Assembly: GCF_028372415.1 (NCBI RefSeq)
Contig: NC_092875.1
Location: 436,115,377 to 436,179,376, forward strand
Origin: Notamacropus eugenii
Taxonomy: Eukaryota; Chordata; Mammalia; Diprotodontia; Macropodidae
Direction of reading: 5' to 3'
DNA length: 64,000 bases
Part shown: in pieces, positions 11,480 through 22,739 of the stretch
Layout of the letters: each line of letters starts with the position of its first letter
How positions within the stretch are numbered: the first letter of the stretch is position 1
The notes under the pieces: model-generated
Told to the model about the DNA's origin: nothing
The model's database searches: none
The model's input: only the letters and a program-made list of their open reading frames with translations
Made by a program: the position numbers and the translations under genes

Positions 11480-12490
11480 ACGTGCGTGCGCACACATGCA
11501 TGCACAGGATTGTTTTCAGTTTTTCTTTGATCTCTTTGGTGTATAGGCCTATTACTGGCATTACTGGTTTAAAAGGCATGAACATACCATTTTGGGACAT
11601 GGTTCCAGACTGCTTTCCAGAATGTCTGAACAATCCACAATTCTACCAACAATGCGTTATTGTGTCTATCTTCTTACAGCCCCTCCAACATTTGCCTTAT
11701 TTCCTTTTTGTCATCTTTGCCAAACTGATAGGTGTAAAATAGAATCTCAGGGTTGCTTCAATTTTATTTCTCTAATTATTTATGATTTGGATATTTTTTC
11801 ATATAACTATAGATATCTTGGATTTCTTTCTTTGAAAATTGCCTTTATAATACATTTATTTAGACTTATAAATTTGAATCGATTCATTATATAAGAAATG
11901 AGATCTTTATCAAAGAAACTGGCTGAATATATTTCTTTCCCAAATAACTATTTCCCTTCTAATTTAGGTACACTGGATGTATTTTTGCAATTTAAAAAAA
12001 TATATAATAAAAATTGTCCATTTTGTCTTCTCTGATTCTCTCTATCCCTTGTTTGGTCATCAATACTTCCCTTCTCCATGAACCTGAAAGGTTCTTTTTC
12101 TATTAACTTGTGATATCACCTTTTATGCATATATCCATTTGGAGCTTATCTTGGCATATGGTGTGAGTGACTGATCCATACCTAATTTCTGTTGGACTTT
12201 TTTCTACTTTTCCCAGCTGTTTTTGTCAAATAGTGAATTTTTACTCCAGTAATTGAGGTTGCTGGGTTTATCAAACACTATGCTATTGTGTTCATATGTT
12301 CCTATATGTTATATACCACTCTTGTATTTATACATAAATATATATACATACACATATACCACTCAGCGTTTTAGTCAGCACCAAATAGTTTTTATGATAA
12401 CTTTGTATCCTATTAGATCCCCTTCTTCCTCTCTTTTTTTTCATTATTTTCCTTAAGATTCTTGACCTTTTATTCTTCCAAATGTCCCTA
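11280..12490 (-). mobile_element. L1 LINE, ORF2 3' region, decayed
   Basis: The plus strand is the reverse complement of a marsupial-type L1 ORF2 end. Landmarks in order are CAGATTTCTCTGAAACTATTTC, TTTGATCTCTTTGGTGTATA, CAATTCTACCAACAATGCG, GCCAAACTGATAGGTGTAAAA, TTTCTCTAATTATTTATG, TCTCTCTATCCCTTGTTTGG, GGAGCTTATCTTGGCATATG, TTTTGTCAAATAGTGAATTT and AAGATTCTTGACCTTTTATTC. Internal deletions and a TG microsatellite (11449-11478) interrupt it. No long frame survives on the minus strand. Confidence 0.8.
11449..11478. repeat. (TG)n microsatellite
   Basis: About 15 TG units, then a short alternating GTGCG/CGCACACA stretch, which is potentially Z-DNA forming. Confidence 0.9.
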
Positions 12491-12825
12491 TAGAGTCTGG
12501 AAGCTGCCTTTCCTTGTTGTACTCAATTCCCAGTGCAAACTCTCTGTTAGTTATTCCAGGGAGGATGCAAGGACGAGAATGGGAAGTTGTAAACCTCCCC
12601 CCCACACACACCAGCTGTCACAAGATCTACCTCTTATCAAGGGGGAAAGTAAAGCCAAACAGCTTTCCTTCCCTTTTCCCCAAGTGGTTCCTTCTGAGTG
12701 TTTCATAGAACCCCTATATGACCAAGCATTTCAACCAACGTGAACAAACTTCCTGTGCCCCCAACTGAGTCAATAGAAATGCCCAAATCTTTTTTACATC
12801 CAGTGTACACATTTGAGTAGTTCAG

Positions 12826-13075
12826 TAGAGTTTTAGGAAAAGATGTTGAATTCAGTTTTGGACATGCTGAATTTAAGAAGTCTGCAAGAATTCCAGTTCA
12901 AGATGTCTAATAAGTAGTTGAAGATGAGAGATTGGTGGTTGAGAAAAAAAGTTAGGACTGCATGGGTAAATCTGAAAGCCGTCTGCATAGAGACGATCTT
13001 TGAAATTATGAAAGCAAAAATCAAAACTCAAGAGAAAATGACCATGTTATCTTAGATGGCATTACATCCCAGGAA
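12826..13075 (-). mobile_element. L2 LINE fragment (reverse transcriptase 3' region)
   Basis: The plus strand carries TCAGTTTTGGACATGCTGAA, ATTCCAGTTCAAGATGTCTA, GAGAGATTGGTGGTTGAG and CTGCATAGAGACGATC. This is the reverse complement of the segment seen in sense at about 42.78-42.95 kb (CTCAACATGTCCAAAACTGAA). Confidence 0.6.
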
Positions 13076-13514
13076 GATAAATTGGGGGCATAGTTAGCTA
13101 TGTCTTAAACATCAAGAAAGAGAAAGAAGGGATCGCACTATGATCAAAATGTTTTTCTCAACTTGTTCTGCCTGCATTTTGGCTCTACCTTCCCAAAGAG
13201 AGAGCAGAATAAAGAAAAGAGGTGAAAGAAAAAAAAGTTATCCTTTTGAAGACTGATTTTGGCTGTTGTCTATATGAGGTGGAAAACTATACTATCTAAA
13301 TAACATCATTCTAAAACCACACACTTTTGGTGGAATAGCTACACAAATGAGGCAAAAGAGTAAATGTCCTTAAGGGCAAGGTATGTACAGGGATGACAGA
13401 AAGGGAGCCTGGGTTATTTGAAGAGTTTGCTTCAATTTCCAATTCACTTTTGATGTAAAAGCAAAGAAAGATTTTCAGTGCATGCAAACATTTTGTGGAT
13501 GGTACAAAGAACAA

Positions 13515-13665
13515 TTGTCACTAACTGATTAGCTATATAAACTTGGTCAAGTAAGCCTTCAACTTCTCTGAAGTTCAATTATCTCATTTGTAAAATCAAG
13601 AGTTCTTGGCAAAAACTAAATGATGTCTCAGGTCCTTTCCAGGTTTGTGGTTTTATGATTTTTTC
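13515..13665 (+). mobile_element. SINE, tail type C
   Basis: It has GATTAGCTATATAAACTTGG, CTCATTTGTAAAATCAAG, then TCTCAGGTCCTTTCCAGG...TTTATGAT. It is 5' truncated. Confidence 0.6.
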
Positions 13666-13689
13666 AGTAATATCACGGAGCTTAAGTGG

Positions 13690-13748
13690 CAATGACATAA
13701 CCAGCACTGGTTCCTAACACATAGTAGGTATGTATTGATTGATTGATG
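13690..13748 (+). mobile_element. L2 LINE 3' tip
   Basis: CCTAACACATAGTAGGTATG is followed by a short ATTGATTGATTG repeat, the characteristic end of L2. Confidence 0.55.
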
Positions 13749-13849
13749 ATTCTGTATTCAGTTTTTTTAATCAGATGCAGTTTGAATCTTTGCCTCAGTA
13801 CCATAGAAATCCACCCTAAACGTTACCTTCATTATCATGAATCAGATGA

Positions 13850-14092
13850 CCTTAGTACACAAAGGGCTGGACTTGGGCATTCAAAAAGGTCTGAGTTTAA
13901 AATCTGCCTCAAATGTGTATTAGTTGTATGGCCCTTACCCAGTCATTTTTATCTTTCTCAGCCTCAGTTTCCTCATCTGTAATATGAGGATAGTAATCAC
14001 ACCTAACTCATGGGGTTGTTGGGATAATAGAATGAGATAATATATGTAAAGAACGTTACAAAACTTAAAGAGCTATTTAAATGCTATTATAT
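13850..14092 (+). mobile_element. CORE-SINE, MIR-like, tail type B
   Basis: The core is degenerate (TTGTATGGCCCTTACCCAGTC). It is followed by CAGCCTCAGTTTCCTCATCTG and the type B tail GGGGTTGTTGGGATAATAGA...AATGAGATAATATATGTAAAG. Confidence 0.75.
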
Positions 14093-14151
14093 CAAACTCC
14101 TCGTTTGGTTGTATGACTCACAACCATTATTTCCCTTTGAATTTCTAACAT

Positions 14152-14152
<1 letters not shown>

Positions 14153-14184
<32 letters not shown>
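14153..14184. repeat. (CA)n microsatellite
   Basis: About 16 CA units, followed by four CATCAC-type triplet repeats. Confidence 0.95.
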
Positions 14185-14187
<3 letters not shown>

Positions 14188-14877
14188 CATCACCATCACC
14201 ATCAACCCCATGGGAATTCAAAATGACCTTTGCTAAATAAATAAAAATAAATTGAAACCAACAGCAAACACTCTCAACACCCATATGCCAAAACTATTTC
14301 TTCTATGACACTGGCAGAGCCACATTCAATGAGTCACTCAGGTTCTTAAAATTAGTGTCAGGAACAGTCTCTCTGCTTATGCATCTCCCTAACCACCTGA
14401 GAGCAGCAGCATTAACTTTTGGAACACCAGCTTCTCTAAGCCATAGGGAGCTTGGTGTCTTGAGGCAGCAGCAACTGTGTAATCTCTGAAACTCAAGGTT
14501 CCTAAGATGCTATTTCTTGCCACTTTTATCAAGGTCCAGAAGGGAAGCAAGAACTCGAGACACTTGCCATTTTCTTCTCCCTCACACTTCCTTGGCATTT
14601 CTCCCTTTTCTTCTGGCACTAGCTTAAATCTTCCTGTCTCTTACCCTTTGTGAGACCTTTCACTTGCTGTTCTGCAATCACTCTTCCTCATCTCCATCCC
14701 TACTCCCCAAAACAGAGTATGCAGTAAATTAGCATCATCATCTCTCATACTGGGCAGAAGTTCCTCTTACACAGACAAATCCACTTAATCCTATATCTAA
14801 GTCATCAAAATAAAATAAAGATCCAAGCAATTATCTACTGTGTTTGATTAAGTTTGTAGACAAAACATGATTTATCA

Positions 14878-15376
14878 CAGGTTCTCAAAGTGGTGGCAGG
14901 GGAGTGAGTAGTTGCCTTGGGTGCAGTTGGGGGTTGTCAAATAAAAATAAGGGTGAGGTGGAAGCATAAGGAAACAAGAGAATAAATTTTTGAAAAACTG
15001 TTCATATATCTTTCACCTGTTGTATAACAGTTAAAGTCATAGTGATTACATTATTTTCCAAATAAACACACAAATTGCAAGTTATAACCCAGTACACTGA
15101 CAGGTCTTAAGAAGCAAGAGTTGGCAGGTAAGCATGTTGTGCATTGTTGGGAAGTCCAGTACGTATCAGCAGGAATACGTACATCTAATGACTTGTTTAT
15201 AATAATGTGTGTTATCAAAATTTCAATGCAGGAAAAAAGCCCCACAAATTTGCATCATTTTAAGATGCACCATTTTTTTAAAAAATTATTAAAGGGTTAG
15301 AGAAAGTAGATTTTCAGGGGGGCTCTGAGTAATTTTTTAAATGGAGTGATAGACCAATTAAGTTTGGGAACCTCTG
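14878..15376. mobile_element. Non-autonomous hAT-like DNA transposon
   Basis: The ends form imperfect inverted repeats. The left end is CAGGTTCTCAAAGTGG; the complement of the right end is CAGAGGTTCCCAAACTT, close to the terminal sequence known for Charlie-type hAT elements. The 8 bp outside the left end (ATTTATCA) and right end (ATTTAGGT) share ATTTA, consistent with a decayed 8-bp duplication. The 499-bp interior has no transposase frame. Confidence 0.55.
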
Positions 15377-17150
15377 ATTTAGGTACTATGACTTCTCCCA
15401 AGTGTACATTAATGTTCACTTCCTCACCCTGTTCCCCACATTCCATTAACAAACTTGCATATTCCTAAATAATTGACTCAAATCCTGCATTTTGCCAAAT
15501 ATTTTAATCATAAGATCTTGTGATAATTCTTCCTTATATTTTGTAATATTCTTATTACATACACATCTAGGATGTCCTAAAAATCTTAGTGCAGTTTTAA
15601 GCTTTAGGAGTTTACTAACAACTTTAATAGCTCAAAACTGCTCCAAGACTTTTGGGTCACTATATATACAATTACAGATATCTATATCACAAACATAGAT
15701 ACCTATAAATTTGCATGGATTTTTTTTCAGTGTATCTTTTTTTTTTTAATAAATCAAAACATTCTTATGTTTCTTAACACTAGGATGATTGAGTGGGAGG
15801 GAACATGGTATGATCATTTTACCCACTTTCTAACTTCATTCACTGTCAAATGACATCCTTAATCCTTCTTTGCCTTTTTCCTCCTTCCATAAAGTTTTTC
15901 TAACTTGGAATATGGATCAAATTCTATATCTCTCTAAACTTCAATTTAACTGTTAGTCCCATAAGGGGATATAAGAGCTATTTCATATTCTGGCAGTCCC
16001 CCAAGTCGGCAAATTTTTATTTTTAATAATGTTTTCCTTGTCTCCAATTTCCTGTGTAAAAAAAAACATTCTCTTGGACAATTACCCCTGGAATGGCCTT
16101 GCCTGGATCAATTTCAGCTTGAACCGTCTTAAAGAGTTCAGTTGTGATTTGAGATTTTTTTAAAACTACACTTTTCTTTTTTTCTACACTTTTGACACTT
16201 CTCAGCTAAAGCAGAAGGTTTGGTTTTTGTTTCCTTCTTAGTTTAATTAATATCTTGATTAGATAATCATAAGAAACACATTGCCCATATTAGAAAAAAA
16301 GAATTGGTAGCCTTCCCATTTGTTCTAGAAATAATTCGCTTTTGTTAACTGCTTCTAATTTGGAATACTTTTTCCCACAGAAACTTTATAAATGGTAGTG
16401 AAATTCTCATATCCATCCACTAAAGGCTATCTGAACCTCAGTGTACAAAAAATACTGAATTTCTAGTCATATTTCAACTACATCTAACCTTGCTATTTAC
16501 AACATGGTTTCTGTGAAATAGGGACTTCTGAATGCCACCTAAGGATTCCATGGAGCTTGCTTATCAAGCATTAGGAAGCTTGCTTTCTTCTGGATAGCAA
16601 GGTCAGAAAAAACCAGTTGTTGGTGCCCTAAGTAAATATTTGTGTCTGTAAGCCATGCCACTTATTTCAGGTAAGCCACTTTTGTACAGTAGGCCTGGAG
16701 ATGTTCCCAGGCAAGAGAGATATCCTGGGTATTAGAGATATATTTTTTATTTGCAATGTGAAAGAAGGCACTGACCCTATTCATTCAAATAAAATAAGGT
16801 ACTTCTCCACATCCCAAATTCTACACCATAGGAAGTATTTGCCCATTAAGTCTCTTTCCTTTTGGATCTGAATTGGGTACAAAGGTCAGCTGTCCCCATG
16901 AATCTGTCAAATTGAATTGAGAGTGGGGGAGGAACACCCTAGTTCCTGAATCAAATTCCCCTCATATTCATTTGAATGTATGGGTTGTCTGTGAGACCAG
17001 AATCCATATATCTACAATTCCCTGTATTAGAGAGTTGATATTGGCATCGAAAATATGCTTTTCCTCACTTAAATAACTTAGAAAATATGTATCCTTGTAA
17101 TCTTTGCTGAAAACTCCTTAGAGACGGGAGCTTCTTTAGTGTAGATGTAT
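15377..17150. other. Unique AT-rich DNA, no gene seen
   Basis: Neither strand shows a domain-like frame. Poly-T runs at about 15720-15748 and 16165-16190 are the only low-complexity parts. No repeat family is recognised. Confidence 0.45.
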
Positions 17151-17157
17151 AGATGGA

Positions 17158-17400
17158 AGTTAGCTGCTGGTACAACGAATAAAACACTGGAAGTGTTCAA
17201 AACTGGTCTCAGATACTAGTTATGTGACCCTAGGCAAGTCTCTTAGCTTCTGTGTCTCATTTTTTTCTTATCTGTAAAAATGGAGAAAATAAAAATAACA
17301 ATTTCCTAGGTTGTTCTGAGGACAAAATGAGATAGTATTTGTAGAGAATTTTACAAACTTTAAAGTGCTAAGTAAACGCTAGCTGTTATCACATTTTGTA
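17158..17400 (+). mobile_element. CORE-SINE, MIR-like, tail type B
   Basis: It begins TAGCTGCTGGTACAACGAAT, has TATGTGACCCTAGGCAAGTC, and ends AATGAGATAGTATTTGTAGAG...AAAGTGCTAAGTAAACGC. Confidence 0.8.
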
Positions 17401-17744
17401 TTTGAGTAGACCTAGAAATAGATACGTGTATGTGCTGAATAACTCTTTCACTATAGAATTAGACTACATGAAAAAGTCTGAAGACTTTTTGACAGTTGCT
17501 TCTCTTTCTATTTTTTTAACATTCACATTAGGAATTAATTTTTGACATGACAGACTACTCCAGAGCACATATGTGTCAAAAAACATGATATGGCTGTGGA
17601 AGCAAGTAATTTAAATCATATATTGCAGAAACTTTAAATAGAATCAATCAGTGAGCAAGGGTTTATTAGGAACCCAATATGGGTTCAGATTATTCCAGCA
17701 CCAAGGGGATTACATAAATACTATGATGATATGTGTATTCCTAG

Positions 17745-17905
17745 AGTGGAAGTCAGGAAACCTGGGCTTTAGTGCTGGCTTTGCTTCTAACTAGGTATGT
17801 GACCTTGGGTAAATCAGTCCTTGCCCTACTTTGATTTTCTGTTTTTTAACCTATAAAATGAGACAAATGAACTGAGTCATGAGTCTGTATCTCTATCCAT
17901 GAGAT
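17745..17905 (+). mobile_element. SINE fragment, probably type C
   Basis: The head and core are seen (GTGGAAGTCAGGAAACCTGG, ATGTGACCTTGGGTAAATCA) with a degraded end. The stretch just upstream (17640-17740) resembles a reverse-strand L2 end. Confidence 0.55.
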
Positions 17906-19640
17906 ATGGGCCTTTTACTCCAATACCATCATCTAGTTAAGGAGACAAATCTAATACACATGGAAAACAATGCATATTGTACTCAAAGGCACAATGTTCC
18001 AAATGGGATGTTGCCTCCAACAAAAAAAATTTCAACTCATCAATAACTGCCCATTCTATGCAATTCTTTTGTATATTCTCCCAAAAGCTCACCATAAGGG
18101 GCCTACTCAATGCGCATTCCTTGCTTTCTCTTAACAATATGAAGATTCCAATGATGCTGTAATGTTAATAGAATAGGAAGATCTTCCCTGCCTATTAATA
18201 AGACTAACACATGGAGCCTGTGATCACATGGAGCCTATGGTCACAAGGAGCTCAGACTAAGAGAAGCTTGCCCAAGGAGGAGAAAGAGAGAAAAAGAGAG
18301 AGAGAGACAGAGAGAGACAGAGAGAGACAGAGAGAGGTGGAGGGAGGAATTTGTCTAAGGGAACTTCTTTTTTTGTGGGGAGGCCTGACAGAAAGAAGGT
18401 TTGAGATGTTGGTACACCATGGATTAGTGATAAGTACCTGGTAAATCTTACCTCCTGGAATTCTAATGATGTCCTAAATAAACATTCTGGTTTTGCCTTT
18501 AAGGAAAAGGGTTTATTATATTTTGTGAATTTATTCTGAAAATGCGCATGCATATTCATAGTGGCTGCTATGGGTATCGCATTGGCCTTACAGATGTGCA
18601 TAGACTGAGTGTTGGCTATCAATTTTTTTTCAATTCGTGACACAACAATATACATTTCAAGAAAGGAATCATCATGTCTACATTGCAGGATATAGGCTGT
18701 GAGCACTTTCGCATCTTAACGACCATATTTCCTTATTTGTAGCCCAGACTCTAGGTAACGTAGAGTACTTACTGTTTCTCATGAAGAATGAAGGTGATCT
18801 GGTCTCCATGTCTATGTTGTTGAGATTCTTTTCACCTGGAATGCTGTCACACCACCTTTTCCACTTCTTGAAGTTCCATGTGTCTCCTCCTTGTCAATAT
18901 ATTTTGAGTGGCCATGAATCGCTTTAAGATTAAAGTCCTGTAGCATTCTGTTGTTTGACACAATCAAGTGTATAAACACAAATATAAAAATAAATGCTAT
19001 TGCAAACTAACCATATTGATTACATAGATCTCCACAAATTCTTAGTTTAATCTTTTAAGTTTGAGCTAGCATGAAGTTCCTGGGACTTTTTCTTCATTGC
19101 CAACACTCAGGAGCATGAGTTTCTTTTCCTAGGATTAGCACCCCACGGGGCAAAGCAAGATGTCCCATCTCACTTGCCCTGAACTGACTGCCACCCAATA
19201 TGTTCCCTGTGTCCTTCTCTAGCAGTGTCTCTGTGCTAGACTGCATCTGCTTTCCATGGAGTATGTTAGCTGAATACAAAGAAATCCATCACCAGCCATG
19301 TGACCATTAGATGAATCACTTGACTGTGATAATCCATAAAACAAAGAAAAATGCAAAATATTTCTGATTCCTTTCTACTTCTGCAACGATAATGGAAAGA
19401 AAGTCAGGAGAGGGGAAAAAGGATCACTAGGTTTTTAGACCATCTATACATATCATCTTCACTGTTACTTTCTATTTGCCTCAGTTTCCTCAAGTGTAAA
19501 ATTGGGATAATAACAGCACCTATTTGACACTACTTATCCAGTGACATGAGCAGATATACTCTAGGAGGAACTCATTAAATTCTCACTATAAAGGAAATCA
19601 GAAGACAAAAGAAACCTTTCACAAATCCAGAGACAAATAA
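17906..19640. other. Mostly unique DNA, no gene seen
   Basis: It contains a GA-rich block at 18280-18340. The 149-codon minus-strand frame at 18257-18706 starts in unique DNA and ends in that block. It has no recognisable domain and is treated as chance. Confidence 0.45.
18280..18340. repeat. (GA)n / GAGACA microsatellite
   Basis: GAGA units grade into GACAGAGAGA repeats on the plus strand. Confidence 0.9.
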
Positions 19641-19648
19641 AGGAGTTG

Positions 19649-19684
19649 TTTTGGTTTGGTTTGGTTTGGTTTTGGTTTCGGTTT
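19649..19684. repeat. (TTTGG)n short tandem repeat
   Basis: Five or six TTTGG units with slight decay at the right end. Confidence 0.85.
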
Positions 19685-19769
19685 GCCGCTTCATACAACA
19701 GGAAGTATAACTTCCTGAGACATCTGATCATCTCATAGAACAATACTCATGAAATGAGATTGTAAAAAA

Positions 19770-20095
19770 AGACTACCTACAGTGAAGGCAATTGTTGCTT
19801 ATGTGTCAACATCTGTCACTGAGGACGAGAAGGTGCAGAGGAGATTCTATAAAGAATTTGATATGACCCTTCAAATAAAATCAATGCATACTTTAGTACT
19901 TGGTGATTTCAATTCAAAGAGGGATATGGGAGAGGATGGTGAAAGTATGTTGGGAAATATGATTTGGGACTAAGAAACAGGAAAATTGAAAGGCATATAG
20001 ACTGTATGGAATCCTCCAATATGTACATGTTAAGAATATCCTCTTCATGAAGACAATCAGGAGATACTTGACATGGTAAGTATCAAATATATTAA
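19770..20095 (+). mobile_element. Orphan LINE endonuclease fragment (RTE/BovB-like)
   Basis: The frame from about 19782 reads KAIVAYVSTSVTEDEKVQRR, then LVLGDFNSKRDMGEDGES. This matches the apurinic endonuclease core of LINEs: AY-PTS, then the catalytic GDFN motif. The acidic spacing and the GEDGE region resemble RTE/BovB-type endonucleases more than L1. The frame stops soon after, and no reverse transcriptase follows. It is a degraded fragment with no polarity partner nearby. Confidence 0.5.
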
Positions 20096-20189
20096 CAACC
20101 AAAACCACAAAGAAATTTTTTTAAAGGGAAAAATAAAACTGATTACTGAATCAGCTACTTGTGTTGAGTCAACACCACTGAATTGCAGA

Positions 20190-20370
20190 ATAAGACCTAG
20201 AACGGAACTCAGAGACCCACTACTCCAACCCTTCATTTTACAGATGAGAAAACTGAAGCCTAGGGACTTTAAATGACTTGCCCAAGGTAACACAGGTAAT
20301 AGGCTTCAGGCTCAGGATTTGAACCCTAACCCTCCGATTCCACTTAGTATTTTTTTCTATTGTATCACAC
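20190..20370 (-). mobile_element. SINE, tail type C
   Basis: On plus it has ACTCAGAGACCCACTACTCC, CAGATGAGAAAACTGAAGCC, GATTTGAACCCTAACCCTCC and the head TTCTATTGTATCACACC. Confidence 0.7.
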
Positions 20371-20704
20371 CGTTGTTATGGATTGTACCAACTAGAAGAA
20401 AGAAAAAGCTATGAAGATACAAAATCCACAAAATCAGTACTATTTCTGTAAAGCACAAACAAAAATTGAAATAAAGAATATTAAGAAACCTTCTACCTAA
20501 ATACTTAAAATAACTAGTTGCCAAACCTATGAATATGATTTACTAGGAAGATCACTTTTTAAATGAGAACTATCAGGAAAAATAGAAGAATTTTGGTGGA
20601 AATTATATCAGAATTATATACCATATGCTGCAAAAGTTCAAAATCAATATGTGACCTGAATAAAAGGTCACACTATAAAAATAATGAGAAGAGTATCCTT
20701 TACT

Positions 20705-20972
20705 TGTGGCCAGGGTAGGTAGGTGGTACAGTGCATAGAGTGCCAGGCCTGGAGTTGGGAAAATTCATCTTCCTGAGTTCAAACATGGCCTTAGACACTA
20801 CTGTGTGATTCTAGGCAAACCATTTATACCTGTTTGCCTCAGTTTCCTCATCTGTAAAATGAGCTAGAGAAGGAAATGACAAACTACTTCAGTATTTTTG
20901 CCAATAAAATCCCAAATGAGGTCATAAAGAGTTGGACACAACTAAAATGACTGAACAGCAGGAACAAAAACA
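20705..20972 (+). mobile_element. SINE, tail type A, full length
   Basis: It starts GGTAGGTAGGTGGTACAGTG and contains GAGTTCAAACATGGCC. It ends AAATGAGGTCATAAAGAGTT...ACTAAAATGACTGAAC. Confidence 0.85.
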
Positions 20973-21062
20973 AGAATTCTCAAAAAATAAAAGAAGTAAG
21001 ATAAAAAATAAAATAGACACTTTTGATACAATTTATTTGATACAATTTAAAAGGAAGGAAGG

Positions 21063-21306
21063 AAATAAACATTTGTTAAGCACCCTCTGAGTGCCTGGTA
21101 CTGTACTAAACTTTTTACAAATATTATCTCATCTCAACTCTGAGGTAAGTGCTACTATTATACTCATTTTACAGATAAGGAAACTGAGGCAATCAAAGGT
21201 TAAATGACTTGCCCAGGATCACACCGTTACTAAGAGTCTGAGGTTGGATTTTAACTCAGATTTTGACTCTTGGCCAAGCACCCTATCCACTGAACCACCA
21301 GCTGCC
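21063..21306 (-). mobile_element. CORE-SINE, MIR-like, type B, full length
   Basis: The plus strand reads AACATTTGTTAAGCACCCTC, AAATATTATCTCATCTCAAC, GATAAGGAAACTGAGGCAAT and CTATCCACTGAACCACCAGC. Confidence 0.8.
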
Positions 21307-21925
21307 AAAAGTCCAACATACTAAAATATATAGAGCAGCCCTCCTTGTGACAACACAAAGATGGCTGCAAAAATGTAAATGAGAGTAAAAATCATAAGCA
21401 GAAAGTTGAATTTGGAGGACAGAAAAACAAGTAATGATAGTGCAGTAGCGATAACGAAACATAACTCCTCCCTCATGACAGAAAGGTGAGGAACAAATGG
21501 GACAGAAGATTATGTAGACCATCAGATCAGTTTTCCATACCAGATATTTTTCTTGTTTTATTCTAGTGCAAAGGTAGTTTCATTCTGGAAGTTGACAGGA
21601 AATAATATAAAGACAAATGGTATCAACAAATTTTATTTTGAAAATTTTTTTCAATAGAGTATGACATGTGAATAAATGAACTCTGATCTCGCCTATTCAA
21701 ATAAGATACTGTTGCCAAAAAACGGGAAATGTAAAAGACAGACATCAACACAGAGTATCACCATTTGCTAAGGAAGCTTAATGTACATAAACTGTCACAT
21801 TTAAGAGATCAAAAGATCCTAGAAACCACATTAACTAGCAAACACTTGATGTGCTGGCTATGCAGAAAGATGTGGTAGCCAAGGGCAACACCAATTTAGA
21901 ATATAAACTCATTTGTAAAATATTA
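21307..21925. other. Unclassified AT-rich DNA
   Basis: No gene or definite repeat family is seen. It may be a highly decayed L1 body upstream of the recognisable L1 end at 21.93 kb. Confidence 0.35.
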
Positions 21926-21929
21926 TGTG

Positions 21930-22670
21930 GGCAAAGATGATATAATAGTATTAGAGGGGCATTTGAAGGATGGGCAATTAATGTGATATTGGTAGAGTTG
22001 TAAATTGGCCCATCTGTTCTATAAAACAATTGGGAATTACATGAGAAAAGTCGCTAACTGTTCATACACTTCAGCCTTACTGATCATTTATCCTAAAAGG
22101 TTAAAGAGAGAATCTAGACTCTGTTTATAATAGCTGGCGACCATATACCAAAATATTTATAGCAGTACTCTTTGTGGCAGAAAAGAAAACTGTAAACAAA
22201 GTGAATCTTTTGCAAAAATGGCTGTGTGATATATTAATATAATAATATTTATATTATATTATAATATATAATTTAATAATTATATATTAATATAATAATA
22301 TATAATAAAAATAAAATAATAATTAATATAATGTAATTCTATTGCTCTGTAAGAAATGATGAATACGAGAAATTCAGAAAAACAGGGCAAGAATTGTATG
22401 AACTGATGCAAAGTGAAGAAAGCAGGACCAGAAGAACCATGGACACAATGACTCCAACAACCCTAAAAGGAAGCTGGAGTCTGATCAATGCTCATGATTA
22501 AACTTGGTTTTAAAGAAAGATAATAAAATATACTTCTTTCTTCTTGGAAGACCAGGAGGTAACAGTAGCTATTAAGTGTTGTCAAACATAGTCACTAAGG
22601 CTTGATCTTGTTTGAGTTGAAAGATTTATGTGGTATAAAAATTAAAGACATCAATAAAAAATTTAAAAAC
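21930..22670 (+). mobile_element. L1 3' end fragment, old subfamily
   Basis: The text matches the ORF2 C-terminal region: TTGGTAGAGTTGTAAATTGG, CAAAATATTTATAGCAGTAC, TAAGAAATGATGAATACGAG, GCAAAGTGAAGAAAGCAGGA (AMMLSEVSRTR region). It ends in an AAAATTAAAGACATCAAT type 3' UTR. An AT-rich microsatellite at 22228-22340 splits it. Confidence 0.65.
22228..22340. repeat. AT-rich low-complexity (TAATAT)n
   Basis: Over 100 bp of almost only A and T, expanded within the L1 fragment. Confidence 0.9.
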
Positions 22671-22739
22671 TATTTTTAAATATTTTATGGAAGATGGTGC
22701 CCAATCATGAGTAGTGGTATCTTACAGATCTATAAAAAT

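Noticed and set aside
18257-18706. 149-codon minus-strand frame
   Set aside because: It ends in a GA repeat, has no domain and no splice or promoter context.
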